40,835 nucleotides of DNA from Gammaproteobacteria bacterium. GTDB taxonomy: Bacteria > Pseudomonadota > Gammaproteobacteria > Burkholderiales > Gallionellaceae. The stretch is taken from NCBI GenBank assembly GCA_018819205.1, contig JAHJQE010000047.1:1-40835 (forward strand), written 5' to 3'. The notes beneath the pieces are model-generated. The model was given only the letters and a program-made list of their open reading frames with translations. It did no database searches and was not told where the DNA came from. A program made the translations under genes and the position numbers. Shown one piece after another: positions 1 through 8,877 of this stretch; within the stretch, counting starts at the first letter, position 1; every line of letters starts with the position of its first letter.

Positions 1-1652
1 ATCAGCGCACCCTGATCGCCAGCTTCACCATCACCCCTGGCTACTATCTGTATCGCGACAAGACCACCTTCAGCCTGGGCGAAGGCCCGGCCAGGATCGC
101 ACAGGTGTCGCTGCCGGAAGGCGAGACCAAGAACGATCCCAACTTCGGCGTTATGCAAGTGTTCCACAACAGCTTCCAAGCCGAGATCGCGCTGCAAGGT
201 GTAGACCCCAAGCTGCCACTGGTGCTGAACGTCAGCTATCAAGGATGCAGCGACGACGGGCTGTGCTATCCGCCGATCGAGAAGACCCTCACCCTCGATC
301 TGGTGACGACCGCCAGCAATCCCGCGCCGGCCCTTACCCCGCCCGCCGAAGATGAGAACTCGCAGATCGCGCGCCTGTTCAAGGACGGCAACTTCTGGCT
401 GATCGTCGCCAGCTTCTTCGGCTTCGGCTTGCTGCTGTCACTCACCCCCTGCGTGTTCCCGATGATCCCCATCCTGTCCGGCATCATCGTCGGTCGCGGT
501 CACCAGATCACCCATGCGCACGCCTTCCTGCTGTCGCTGGCCTATGTGCTGGGCATGGCCATCACCTATGCGGTGGCGGGGGTCGCGGCCGGATACTCCG
601 GCAGCTTGATCTCCAATGCCTTGCAGACGCCTTGGGTGCTGGGCGGTTTCGCCGCCATCTTCGTGGTGCTGTCGCTGTCCATGTTCGGCCTGTACGAATT
701 GCAACTGCCCGCCGCCCTGCAGAGCAGGCTAACCGACACCAGCAACAAGCTGCATGGCGGCCACCTCACCGGCGTGTTTGCCATGGGCGCCTTGTCCGCC
801 ATCATCATGGGACCCTGTGTCGCCGCGCCGCTGGCCGGCGCCCTGCTCTACATCAGCCAGACGCATGATGCCGTGCTGGGCGGCAGCGCACTGTTCACGA
901 TGGGATTGGGTATGGGCGTGCCACTGCTGGTCATCGGCACTTCCGCAGGCACCTTGCTGCCCAAGGCCGGGCCTTGGATGGAATCCGTGAAGCGCTTCTT
1001 CGGTGTACTGATGCTGGCACTGGCGATCTGGATCGTGGCACCGGTCATGCCTATGGCCGCGCAGATGCTGGCCTGGGCGGCACTGCTGATCTTCTGCGCC
1101 ATCCATCTGCATGCGCTCGACCCGCTGCCGCCCAATGCGCGCGGCCTGCGCAAACTGGGCAAAGCGTTCGGCATCTTCGCCTTGCTGCTGGGCGTGGCCT
1201 ACCTGATAGGCGCACTATCGGGTGCGCGAGACATCCTGCGACCGCTGGGCACTCTGCAGACCAACCCAAGTGCTGCGACCTCTCGCGCCGAGACCAACCG
1301 TTTCGAGCGTGTGAAGGGACTGGCAGCACTGGAAGCACGCGTGGCACAAGCCAAAGGCAAGGTGGTGATGCTGGATTTCTATGCCGACTGGTGCATCTCA
1401 TGCAAGGAGATGGAAAGTTTCACATTCAGTGATCCGACCATCCATGCCCGCATGCAGCAGGCCGTGCTGCTGCAGGCCGACGTGACCGCCAACGATGCGG
1501 ACGACAAAGCCCTGCTGCAACGCTTCCAGCTGTTCGGCCCGCCCGCTATCCTGTTCTTCGACGAACAAGGACGCGAGCAAGCCGATCTGCGGGTGATCGG
1601 CTACCAGAACGCACAGCAGTTCAGCGATTCTCTCGCCCGGGCTGGCCTATGA
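1..1652 (+). CDS. dsbD: Thiol:disulfide interchange protein DsbD, 5' end outside the window
   Basis: This inner-membrane protein passes electrons from cytoplasmic thioredoxin to periplasmic disulfide isomerases and cytochrome c maturation proteins. The frame is open from base 3, so the signal peptide and first part of the alpha domain lie upstream. What remains shows the end of the periplasmic alpha domain with its cysteine pair ([11 protein letters not shown]). A multi-helix beta domain follows, carrying the two redox cysteines in [10 protein letters not shown] and MGPCVAAPL. The C-terminal thioredoxin-like gamma domain has the active site DWCISCKE. All three cysteine pairs of DsbD are therefore present. 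The internal GTG at 105 is not the start, because family-like sequence (GYYLYRDK) precedes it. The gene ends at a TGA that overlaps an ATG (1649-1652). Confidence 0.95.
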   Translation, partial: QRTLIASFTITPGYYLYRDKTTFSLGEGPARIAQVSLPEGETKNDPNFGVMQVFHNSFQAEIALQGVDPKLPLVLNVSYQGCSDDGLCYPPIEKTLTLDLVTTASNPAPALTPPAEDENSQIARLFKDGNFWLIVASFFGFGLLLSLTPCVFPMIPILSGIIVGRGHQITHAHAFLLSLAYVLGMAITYAVAGVAAGYSGSLISNALQTPWVLGGFAAIFVVLSLSMFGLYELQLPAALQSRLTDTSNKLHGGHLTGVFAMGALSAIIMGPCVAAPLAGALLYISQTHDAVLGGSALFTMGLGMGVPLLVIGTSAGTLLPKAGPWMESVKRFFGVLMLALAIWIVAPVMPMAAQMLAWAALLIFCAIHLHALDPLPPNARGLRKLGKAFGIFALLLGVAYLIGALSGARDILRPLGTLQTNPSAATSRAETNRFERVKGLAALEARVAQAKGKVVMLDFYADWCISCKEMESFTFSDPTIHARMQQAVLLQADVTANDADDKALLQRFQLFGPPAILFFDEQGREQADLRVIGYQNAQQFSDSLARAGL

Positions 1653-1723
1653 CTATGATTCCGCTCAACTTCACCGAACTGATGGACAAAGTTCCCCATT
1701 TTGCGGCAAACTGCGCGCCATGA
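1649..1723 (+). CDS. Possible 24-codon coupling ORF between dsbD and aroQ
   Basis: A 24-residue reading frame begins MTMIPLNF and ends AANCAP. Its ATG overlaps the dsbD stop (ATGA at 1649-1652) and its TGA overlaps the aroQ start (ATGA at 1720-1723). It fills the gap between the two genes exactly. Neither it nor aroQ has a clear Shine-Dalgarno sequence, so ribosomes leaving dsbD could be handed to aroQ through it. I do not recognise the peptide. It may be a chance frame, and no homology is claimed. Confidence 0.25.
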   Translation: MTMIPLNFTELMDKVPHFAANCAP

Positions 1724-2163
1724 AACACATCCTCGTCCTTCACGGCCCTAACTTGAACCTGCTCGGCACACGCGAGCCGGAAGTTTACGGTCGCGTCACG
1801 TTGAATGAAATTAACATCAAATTGACAGCACAAGCTGAAAAGAGTGGCGCCAAACTGGATCACTTTCAGAGCAATACCGAAGGTGCCTTGGTCGACCGCG
1901 TGCAACAGGCACGTGACGACGGTACCGACTTCATCATCATCAACCCGGCCGCATTCACCCACACCAGTGTCGCCCTGCGCGATGCACTGGCAGCGGTCGC
2001 CATCCCTTTCGTCGAAGTCCACCTGTCCAACGTATTCGCCCGGGAAGCGTTCCGCAAGGAATCGTATTTCTCGGACATCGCCATCGGCGTGATCAGCGGC
2101 CTGGGTGCGACTGGTTATGAACTCGCTTTGCAATTCGCACTACAACATTCTGTAAGGAGCTAA
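1720..2163 (+). CDS. aroQ: Type II 3-dehydroquinate dehydratase
   Basis: This enzyme catalyses the third step of the shikimate pathway, 3-dehydroquinate to 3-dehydroshikimate, in the cytoplasm. The 147-residue length is typical of the dodecameric type II family. The N-terminal [14 protein letters not shown] block is diagnostic. The catalytic tyrosine is in PEVYG (Tyr23), the substrate-binding asparagine and histidine are in NPAAFTH (Asn75, His81), and the catalytic histidine is in VEVHLSN (His101). The start is the ATG overlapping the TGA of the small upstream frame, with no good ribosome binding site of its own. It is followed 4 bp later by accB, an arrangement common in proteobacteria. Confidence 0.97.
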   Translation: MKHILVLHGPNLNLLGTREPEVYGRVTLNEINIKLTAQAEKSGAKLDHFQSNTEGALVDRVQQARDDGTDFIIINPAAFTHTSVALRDALAAVAIPFVEVHLSNVFAREAFRKESYFSDIAIGVISGLGATGYELALQFALQHSVRS

Positions 2164-2167
2164 AAAA

Positions 2168-2620
2168 ATGGATCTGCGCAAACTGAAGACACTGATCGAA
2201 CTGGTGGAGAACTCGGGCATCGCCGAGCTGGAACTGACTGAAGGCGAAGAGCATGTTCGCATCTCGCGCGCCAGCTCCGTCGCTGCGCCTATGCAGCATA
2301 TGTATGCCGCCGCGCCTCAGCATGCGCCTGCACCTGTGGCCGCACCCGCTGCTGCCGCCGCACCCGCTGAACCCGCCCAGCCTGAAGGGCACGTGGTCAA
2401 GTCGCCGATGGTCGGCACTTTCTACCGTGCGCCGTCTCCTGGCGCCAAGTCTTTCGTCGATATCGGCTCCAGCGTGAATGCCGGCGACACCTTGTGCATC
2501 ATCGAAGCGATGAAGCTGTTGAACGAGATCGAAACTGACAAGGGCGGCGTCATCAAGGCCGTGCTGGTCGAGAATGGTCAGCCGGTCGAATTCGGCCAGC
2601 CTCTGTTCATCGTCGGTTAA
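2168..2620 (+). CDS. accB: Biotin carboxyl carrier protein of acetyl-CoA carboxylase
   Basis: AccB carries the biotin that moves CO2 from biotin carboxylase to the carboxyltransferase in the first committed step of fatty acid synthesis. The 150-residue protein has a short N-terminal domain (about 1-35), an Ala/Pro-rich flexible linker (about 38-73) and a C-terminal biotinyl domain. The biotinylated lysine lies in the conserved [10 protein letters not shown] motif (Lys116 by my count). A strong ribosome binding site, AAGGAG (2154-2159), overlaps the end of aroQ. The next gene is its partner accC. Confidence 0.97.
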   Translation: MDLRKLKTLIELVENSGIAELELTEGEEHVRISRASSVAAPMQHMYAAAPQHAPAPVAAPAAAAAPAEPAQPEGHVVKSPMVGTFYRAPSPGAKSFVDIGSSVNAGDTLCIIEAMKLLNEIETDKGGVIKAVLVENGQPVEFGQPLFIVG

Positions 2621-2664
2621 TACATCATGGCCGTGTTCGAACGTAAACCCCGAACGACCGTGCC

Positions 2665-2670
2665 GGAGAA
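2665..2670 (+). promoter_or_regulatory. Ribosome binding site that fixes the accC start
   Basis: GGAGAA lies 7 bases before the ATG at 2678. An in-frame ATG at 2627 would add 17 residues not found in the AccC family, so the downstream ATG is preferred. Confidence 0.7.
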
Positions 2671-2677
2671 GCCCGTT

Positions 2678-4033
2678 ATGTTTGAAAAGATCCTTATCGC
2701 CAATCGCGGCGAGATCGCGCTGCGTATCCAGCGCGCCTGCCGCGAGATGGGCATCAAGACCGTCGCCGTGCACTCCGAAGCTGACGCCGATGCAAAATAT
2801 GTGAAGCTGGCCGACGAGTCGGTGTGTATCGGCCCTGCGTCTTCCAGCCTGAGTTACCTGAGTGTCCCCGCCATCATCAGCGCGGCGGAAGTAACCGACG
2901 CGCAGGCCATCCACCCCGGATACGGCTTCCTGTCCGAGAACGCTGACTTCTCCGAGCGATGCGAGAAATCCGGTTTCGTCTTCATCGGCCCGCGCGCCGA
3001 GACCATCCGCCTGATGGGCGACAAGGTCTCCGCCAAGAACGCGATGAAAAAGGCCGGCGTACCGTGCGTGCCCGGTGTGGACGGCGCCCTGCCGGACGAT
3101 CCAGCCGAGATCATCAAGATCGCCAAGTTCATCGGCTACCCGGTGATCATCAAGGCTGCCGGCGGCGGCGGCGGGCGCGGCATGCGTGTGGTGCACACCG
3201 AGGCGGCGCTGTTGAATGCCGTGACCATGACCAAGACCGAGGCGCAGGCCGCTTTCAACAATCCCATGGTGTACATGGAGAAGTTCCTTGAGAACCCGCG
3301 CCACGTCGAGATCCAGATCCTGTCCGACCAGCATGGCAATGCCGTGTACCTGGGCGAGCGCGACTGCTCCATGCAGCGCCGCCACCAGAAGGTGATCGAG
3401 GAAGCGCCCGCGCCGGGCATCGACCGCAAGCTGATCGCCAAGATCGGCGAGCGTTGCGCCGAAGCCTGCCGCAAGATCAACTACCGCGGCGCCGGCACTT
3501 TCGAGTTCCTGTACGAGAACGGCGAGTTCTTCTTCATCGAGATGAACACACGCGTGCAGGTCGAACATCCGGTCACCGAGATGATCACCGGCGTCGATAT
3601 CGTGCAGCAACAGATCCGCGTCGCGGCCGGCGAGAAACTTCCGTTCCGCCAGAAGGACATCCAGTTCCGCGGCCATGCGGTGGAATGCCGTATCAACGCC
3701 GAGCATCCCTACACCTTCGTGCCGTCACCGGGCCGCATCACCAACTGGCACGTGCCGGGCGGTCCCGGCATCCGCGTCGATTCGCATGTGTACAACAACT
3801 ATTTCATCCCGCCGCATTACGACTCGATGATCGGCAAGCTGATCTCCTACGGCGACACACGCGATCAGGCCATCGCCCGCATGCGCACCGCCCTGTCCGA
3901 GATGGTAGTGGAAGGTATCAACACCAATATCCCGCTGCACCAGGAATTGATGAACGACGCAGCATTTGTGCGCGGCGGTACCAGCATCCATTATCTGGAG
4001 CACAAGCTGGCGGATCGCACCAAGGGGAAATAA
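2678..4033 (+). CDS. accC: Biotin carboxylase subunit of acetyl-CoA carboxylase
   Basis: AccC carboxylates the biotin on AccB using ATP and bicarbonate. From the ATG at 2678 the protein is 451 residues, close to the usual 449 or so. It begins [16 protein letters not shown], the standard start of the family. The ATP-grasp glycine-rich loop ([12 protein letters not shown]) is present, as is the active-site segment [14 protein letters not shown]. The spacing to accB and the ribosome binding site at 2665 indicate co-translation in an aroQ-accB-accC-prmA operon. An upstream in-frame ATG at 2627 exists but is less likely to be used. Confidence 0.97.
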   Translation: MFEKILIANRGEIALRIQRACREMGIKTVAVHSEADADAKYVKLADESVCIGPASSSLSYLSVPAIISAAEVTDAQAIHPGYGFLSENADFSERCEKSGFVFIGPRAETIRLMGDKVSAKNAMKKAGVPCVPGVDGALPDDPAEIIKIAKFIGYPVIIKAAGGGGGRGMRVVHTEAALLNAVTMTKTEAQAAFNNPMVYMEKFLENPRHVEIQILSDQHGNAVYLGERDCSMQRRHQKVIEEAPAPGIDRKLIAKIGERCAEACRKINYRGAGTFEFLYENGEFFFIEMNTRVQVEHPVTEMITGVDIVQQQIRVAAGEKLPFRQKDIQFRGHAVECRINAEHPYTFVPSPGRITNWHVPGGPGIRVDSHVYNNYFIPPHYDSMIGKLISYGDTRDQAIARMRTALSEMVVEGINTNIPLHQELMNDAAFVRGGTSIHYLEHKLADRTKGK

Positions 4034-4036
4034 GGC

Positions 4037-4927
4037 ATGTCCTGGCTAACGCTGTCAGTCCGGGCGGAAGCCAGTCATGCCGAGGCATTGAGCGAATCGC
4101 TGCTGGCGCATGGCGCGCTGTCGGTGGACATGCTCGATGCCGATGCAGACACGCCGGATGAGCAGGCCATCTTCGGCGAACCCGGCGAGCCGACCTCCAG
4201 TGTGTGGCAGCACAATCTGATCAATGCACTGTTCGAGCCGGATGCGGATGTCGAAGCCATCCTGCAAACCTGCTACGACGAACTGGGCATCACCGCTCCC
4301 GCCGAACATCATATCGAGACGCTGGAAGAGAACGACTGGGTGCGTCTCACCCAGTCACAGTTCGACCCCATCCACATCAGCGACCGCCTGTGGATCGTGC
4401 CGACCTGGCATCAAGCCAGCGACCCGTCCGCCATCAATATCGCGCTCGACCCGGGCCTGGCCTTCGGTACCGGCAGCCACCCCACCACGCGTTTGTGTCT
4501 GCGCTGGCTGGACGGCCACATCCGGGGCGGCGAGACGGTGCTGGATTATGGCTGCGGTTCCGGCATCCTCGCCATCGCCGCCATGAAACTGGGCGCGAGC
4601 AGCACCGTCGGCGTGGATATCGACTCGCAGGCCGTGATCGCCAGCCGCGACAATGCGCAAGCGAACCACGTCGAAGCGGAATTCTTCATCCCGGATGGCG
4701 TCAAGCTGACGCAATACGATGTGGTGGTCGCCAACATCCTCACCAACCCGCTGCGCGCACTGGCTCCGCTGTTGTCTAACGCGGCCAAGTCGGGTGGCCG
4801 CATCGTGTTATCGGGCATCCTCGCCGATCAAGCCGATGAAGTGATGCGCATCTACTCGCAATGGTTCGACTTCGATCCGGCGGTGATCGAAGATGGCTGG
4901 TGCTGTTTGTCCGGAGTGAAGCGGTGA
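4037..4927 (+). CDS. prmA: Ribosomal protein L11 methyltransferase
   Basis: PrmA trimethylates ribosomal protein L11 using S-adenosylmethionine. The 296-residue protein matches the family length. It has an N-terminal L11-recognition domain (about 1-95) and a C-terminal Rossmann methyltransferase domain with the SAM loop DYGCGSGILAIAA and the VVANILTNPL motif. It starts 3 bp after accC, and the accC-prmA linkage is common in proteobacteria. Its TGA overlaps the GTG start of the following zinc-ribbon gene. Confidence 0.96.
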   Translation: MSWLTLSVRAEASHAEALSESLLAHGALSVDMLDADADTPDEQAIFGEPGEPTSSVWQHNLINALFEPDADVEAILQTCYDELGITAPAEHHIETLEENDWVRLTQSQFDPIHISDRLWIVPTWHQASDPSAINIALDPGLAFGTGSHPTTRLCLRWLDGHIRGGETVLDYGCGSGILAIAAMKLGASSTVGVDIDSQAVIASRDNAQANHVEAEFFIPDGVKLTQYDVVVANILTNPLRALAPLLSNAAKSGGRIVLSGILADQADEVMRIYSQWFDFDPAVIEDGWCCLSGVKR

Positions 4928-5874
4928 GCGACATCACGCTGTGCCCGCAGTGCGCCACCCGCTTCAAGGTAAGTGATGAGCAGCTGAATGCACATGAAGG
5001 TCTGGTGCGCTGCGGTCGTTGCCACAACGTGTTCAATGCACGCGAGTACTTGCAGGAAGATGAGCCCAGCCCGCAACTGAGTCTGCTCATCGACGATGAG
5101 CCTGCAAATACCGTCGAGGACACTGAAGACGCCGCCATCAAGCAAGACGTTGCGGAAGCACTAACCATTAGTGACGGGAACACCATCCCCGGACAAGAGG
5201 ACAGCTCTGTCACCGATACAGATCATGTCCGCGCCGCAGGCTCATTGACTGAAGATGACTTTGGCCGTCCAGACTTCAACCCCATCCCCGATCTGACCGA
5301 GCTGGAAGACGCCCCCACTACGCTGGCGCAACAAGTGCAGTTCGTAGACGATCCGCTCGAAGGGGACATGCCTGCCCCCCCCAAGACCAGGCACTGGCTT
5401 GCCACCATCATCGCCGCGACGTTGTTCGTGCTGCTGACTGCCCAAGTCGCATATTTCTTTCGTGACACGCTGGCGGTAAAACTGCCCGGACTCAAACCCT
5501 TGCTGGTCGAATACTGCGGCTTGCTCCACTGCACCGTAGAATTGCCGCGCGAGGCGGAATGGCTGTCCATCGAATCTTCCGAACTGGAAGCCGATGCCAA
5601 GCTGGTGAACGTCATCACCCTGCATGCACTGTTGCACAACCGTGCCGGATATTCGCAAGCCTGGCCCAGCCTGGAACTCACGCTCACCGATTCGCACGAC
5701 AAAGTCATCGCCCGCCGCTCCTTCCATCCTGCTGATTACCTCAGCAACAAGGATGACCTGCCCCGCGGCATCGGCCATAACCGCGAACAGGAGATCGCCA
5801 TCAGGCTGGACACCAGCGACCTCAGACCCAGCGGTTACCGCCTGTTGCTCTACTATCCGCAACAGGTGGAATAA
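4924..5874 (+). CDS. Zinc-ribbon, single-membrane-span protein (DUF3426 type)
   Basis: From the GTG at 4924, which overlaps the prmA stop as GTGA, the protein is 316 residues. The N terminus is a zinc-ribbon of the MJ0042 type, with cysteine pairs at 7/10 and 30/33 (LCPQC, VRCGRC). A long acidic, low-complexity linker follows (about 45-155), then one membrane segment (about 158-179, ATIIAATLFVLLTAQVAYFF). The C-terminal domain of about 135 residues resembles DUF3426. The topology would put the zinc ribbon in the cytoplasm and the DUF3426 domain in the periplasm. Genes like this often follow prmA in betaproteobacteria, but the function is not established. It converges with ppdK, leaving a 3-bp gap. 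Confidence 0.85.
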   Translation: MSDITLCPQCATRFKVSDEQLNAHEGLVRCGRCHNVFNAREYLQEDEPSPQLSLLIDDEPANTVEDTEDAAIKQDVAEALTISDGNTIPGQEDSSVTDTDHVRAAGSLTEDDFGRPDFNPIPDLTELEDAPTTLAQQVQFVDDPLEGDMPAPPKTRHWLATIIAATLFVLLTAQVAYFFRDTLAVKLPGLKPLLVEYCGLLHCTVELPREAEWLSIESSELEADAKLVNVITLHALLHNRAGYSQAWPSLELTLTDSHDKVIARRSFHPADYLSNKDDLPRGIGHNREQEIAIRLDTSDLRPSGYRLLLYYPQQVE

Positions 5875-5877
5875 AGC

Positions 5878-8628
5878 TCAGCCTTTCAGGGCCGCGTGCG
5901 CAGCTGCCAGTCTGGCTATCGGCACGCGTGGCGCCGAGCAGGAGACATAAGTAAGTCCGATCCTGTGGCAGAAAATGATGGAGGACGGATGTCCACCATG
6001 CTCGCCGCAGATGCCGATCTTCATGTCCGCCTTGACACCCCTGCCCCAGCCCACTGCCAGCTCCATCAATTTGCCGACGCCGTTCTGATCCAGAACCTCG
6101 AACGGGTTGTCCTGCAGTATCTTCACCTCGTTGTACATCGGCAGGAACTTGTTCTCGGCATCTTCGCGCGAGAAAGAGAATGTCGCCTGCGTCAGGTCGT
6201 TGGTACCGAAGCTGAAGAAATCCGCTTCCTCTGCCAGCTTGTCGGCACGCATGCAGGCACGCACTACTTCCAGCATGCTACCGAACTTGAATTCGAGCTT
6301 CTGCCCGCTCGACTTTTCTACCTGCGTCCTGAGCTCGTCCACGATGCGTTTGACCGCTTTCAGTTCTGCGGCCGTGCACACCTGCGGCACCATGATCTCG
6401 GGATGGTTCTCGATGTCCCGCCTGTTGCATTCCGCCGAAGCCTCGAGGATGGCGCGTATCTGCATGGCGTAGATCTCGGGGAAGGTGATCCCGAGGCGCA
6501 CTCCGCGATGCCCCAGCATGGGATTGACCTCATGCAAGGCTCGCACCTTTTTCAGAATGGCCTCCTTCTTCTCGATAGCTGCCTCGACCACACTGGCATC
6601 CGCCAGTGTATGTATATCGTGCATCCCTGCTGAATCGCTTGGTGGCAACAAGCGAATCGTGTCGGCCAGAATATCGATGCCGCGCGCCACAGTCCGCAGA
6701 TGCTCAAGGTGCTCCAGCTCCACAACCAGTTGCTGCTCGGTCGGCAGGAACTCATGGATCGGAGGGTCGAGCAGACGGATGGTCACCGGATGCGGCGACA
6801 TCACTTCGAACAGCGCCTGGAAATCGCTGCGCTGGATCGGCAACAACTTGTCGAGCGCTTCCTGGCGTTGCTCCAGAGTGTCGGCCACGATCATCTCCAG
6901 CACGATAGGCAGGCGATCTGCAGCATTGAACATGCGTTCGGTACGGCACAGGCCAATACCCATCGCGCCATAACTCAGTGCGCGCTGCGCATCCTTCGGA
7001 CTGTCTGCATTTGCCATCACCCTCAGGCGCGAGACGTTATCCGCCCATGACAGCAGAGTCTTCAGGTCGTCAGTAAATTCGGCAACCACAGTCGGCACCG
7101 CCCCCAGATAGATGTTGCCGGAAGTGCCGTCGATGGTGATCAGGTCTCCTTCCTTGATCACGGCATCACCGATGACTGCCTTGCGTGCCTGCGTATCGAC
7201 ATGGATGCCTTCGGCACCCGCCACGCAGGGTTTTCCCATGCCGCGCGCCACCACTGCCGCATGCGAGGTCTTGCCGCCACGACTGGTGAGTATGCCCTGC
7301 GACGCAAAGAATCCGTGGATGTCTTCCGGTTTGGTCTCCTCGCGCACCAGCACCACAAGTTGCCCGCTACGCCCCATGGTCTCGGCACGGTCGGCGTCGA
7401 ACACGGCCCGTCCGCAGGCAGCACCAGGCGATGCGGGCAAACCTTTCGCCAGCGGGGCTGCACTGTGTTTGGGATCTAGGCGCGGGAACAGCATCTGTTG
7501 CAGACTTTCCGGATCGATACGCAGCAGCGCCTGCTCCTTGCTGATGAGACCGCTCTCCGCCATCTCTACTGAAGTGCGCACCATGGAATGCGCGTTCATC
7601 TTGCCGTTGCGCGTTTGCAGACAATATAAAGTTCCGCGCTCGATGGTGAACTCGAAATCCTGCACTTCTTTGTAGTGTGCCTCCAGCTTGTCGCGCAGCT
7701 CTACCAGCTGGCGATAGAGATCCGGCATCTCGTCGGACATGCGAACGATCGGCTTGGGGGTGCGGATACCGGCAACCACGTCCTCGCCCTGTGCATTCAC
7801 CAGATATTCGCCGAACATCTGGTTCTCCCCCGTGGCGGGATTGCGCGTGAACCCCACTCCGGTAGCAGAATCGAAACCGCGGTTGCCGAATACCATGGTG
7901 CACACGTTGACCGCCGTGCCGTTCGCCATCTCGGGCGTGATCTTGAACTCGCGCCGGTAGTCGACCGCACGCTTGCCCATCCACGAATTGAACACCGCCT
8001 TGATAGCGATCTCGAGTTGCTCAAAAGGATCCTGCGGAAAGGGATGGCCGGTATGGCCGTGTACGGCATCAAGGAACAGTTCCGTCGCTTCACGCAGGTT
8101 ATCGGCAGACAGAGCGATATCCTCTTTGGCGCCTTCGCGATGCTTGATCGCTTCGAACGGCTCGTCGAACAAGGCATCCGGCATGCCCAGCGCCACCTTG
8201 CCGAACAGTTGCACGAAACGGCGATACGCATCGTAGGCGAAGCGTTCATCGCCGGTCTGTTTGATCAGGCCCTGCAAGGTCGCACTGTTCAGTCCCAGAT
8301 TGAGGATGGTATCCATCATGCCCGGCATGGACATGGCAGAACCGGAGCGCACTGACACCAACAAAGGATTGTTCGCGTCGCCAAACCCTTTGCCGGTCGA
8401 CTTTTCCAGTAAAGCCATATGCTGACGAACCTCGTCCATCATCCCGGCAGGCAAGCGGCGTTCCGCGCCCAGAAAATCCAGACAAGCTTCCGTTGAGATC
8501 GTGAATCCGGGCGGGACATTGAGGCCGATCTGGGTCATCTCGCACAGATTCGCACCCTTGCCACCCAGCAGTTTCTTGTTCTTGCCGTCGCCTTCGGTGA
8601 AGGCATAGACGAATTTCTTCTGGCTCAT
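5878..8628 (-). CDS. ppdK: Pyruvate, phosphate dikinase
   Basis: PPDK reversibly interconverts pyruvate, ATP and phosphate with PEP, AMP and pyrophosphate. It links glycolysis and gluconeogenesis and is useful for making PEP in autotrophs. The 916-residue protein begins MSQKKFVYAFTEGDG. It carries the N-terminal nucleotide-binding region (KKLLGGKGANL), the swivelling phosphohistidine domain with GGKTSHAAVV (His456) and the C-terminal PEP/pyruvate barrel with the catalytic cysteine in GICGEHGGHP (Cys874). The family is usually about 875-900 residues, so this is slightly long. The start at 8628 is chosen for the GGAGGG ribosome binding site. An upstream in-frame start at 8661 is possible but adds non-family residues. 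It is transcribed alone, towards the zinc-ribbon gene. Confidence 0.96.
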   Translation of the reverse strand: MSQKKFVYAFTEGDGKNKKLLGGKGANLCEMTQIGLNVPPGFTISTEACLDFLGAERRLPAGMMDEVRQHMALLEKSTGKGFGDANNPLLVSVRSGSAMSMPGMMDTILNLGLNSATLQGLIKQTGDERFAYDAYRRFVQLFGKVALGMPDALFDEPFEAIKHREGAKEDIALSADNLREATELFLDAVHGHTGHPFPQDPFEQLEIAIKAVFNSWMGKRAVDYRREFKITPEMANGTAVNVCTMVFGNRGFDSATGVGFTRNPATGENQMFGEYLVNAQGEDVVAGIRTPKPIVRMSDEMPDLYRQLVELRDKLEAHYKEVQDFEFTIERGTLYCLQTRNGKMNAHSMVRTSVEMAESGLISKEQALLRIDPESLQQMLFPRLDPKHSAAPLAKGLPASPGAACGRAVFDADRAETMGRSGQLVVLVREETKPEDIHGFFASQGILTSRGGKTSHAAVVARGMGKPCVAGAEGIHVDTQARKAVIGDAVIKEGDLITIDGTSGNIYLGAVPTVVAEFTDDLKTLLSWADNVSRLRVMANADSPKDAQRALSYGAMGIGLCRTERMFNAADRLPIVLEMIVADTLEQRQEALDKLLPIQRSDFQALFEVMSPHPVTIRLLDPPIHEFLPTEQQLVVELEHLEHLRTVARGIDILADTIRLLPPSDSAGMHDIHTLADASVVEAAIEKKEAILKKVRALHEVNPMLGHRGVRLGITFPEIYAMQIRAILEASAECNRRDIENHPEIMVPQVCTAAELKAVKRIVDELRTQVEKSSGQKLEFKFGSMLEVVRACMRADKLAEEADFFSFGTNDLTQATFSFSREDAENKFLPMYNEVKILQDNPFEVLDQNGVGKLMELAVGWGRGVKADMKIGICGEHGGHPSSIIFCHRIGLTYVSCSAPRVPIARLAAAHAALKG

Positions 8629-8632
8629 GACA

Positions 8633-8638
8633 CCCTCC
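8633..8638 (-). promoter_or_regulatory. Ribosome binding site for ppdK
   Basis: On the minus strand GGAGGG lies 4 bases before the ATG at 8628, which fixes the start of the 916-residue protein. Confidence 0.7.
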
Positions 8639-8699
8639 GCAAGTGATCTCAATCCCGACAATTGCGACCCATACCATCATGGATGAAGGGCTCATGGAA

Positions 8700-8720
8700 C
8701 AATGATTTAGTCGATCATTG
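8700..8720. promoter_or_regulatory. Inverted repeat upstream of ppdK
   Basis: CAATGAT and ATCATTG form a perfect 7-bp inverted repeat separated by 7 bases, about 75 bp upstream of the ppdK start. It has no T-run, so it is not a terminator, and it could be an operator. No regulator is identified. The 249-bp gap between ppdK and the cytochrome gene otherwise holds only the terminator at 8805-8831. Confidence 0.3.
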
Positions 8721-8804
8721 GAGCATGAACGACATGGATCGCCCTATGCTGATTCTACCCCCATCACAGTAAGCTTGATATGCACTGCATGGCCTGGATT
8801 CCGC

Positions 8805-8831
8805 AAAAAAAAAGGAGAGCCGAAGCTCTCC
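8805..8831 (-). terminator. Intrinsic terminator of the Cyc2-like gene
   Basis: On the minus strand the perfect 7-bp stem GGAGAGC/GCTCTCC closes a TTCG tetraloop and is followed by nine T residues. It lies 47 bp after the stop of the cytochrome-porin gene and separates it from ppdK. Confidence 0.92.
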
Positions 8832-8877
8832 CTTGATGCCACTGCCGGGCGGCAGCGGTACTCTCGCAAGTTGTGCC

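Noticed and set aside
2093-3706. Long open frame on the minus strand (over 500 codons) opposite accB/accC
   Set aside because: The predicted protein is rich in His, Asp and Leu with no recognisable motif. It mirrors the codon bias of the real biotin carboxylase gene on the other strand.
8805-8813. Run of nine A residues as a possible slippage site
   Set aside because: It is non-coding and explained as the T-run of the minus-strand intrinsic terminator.
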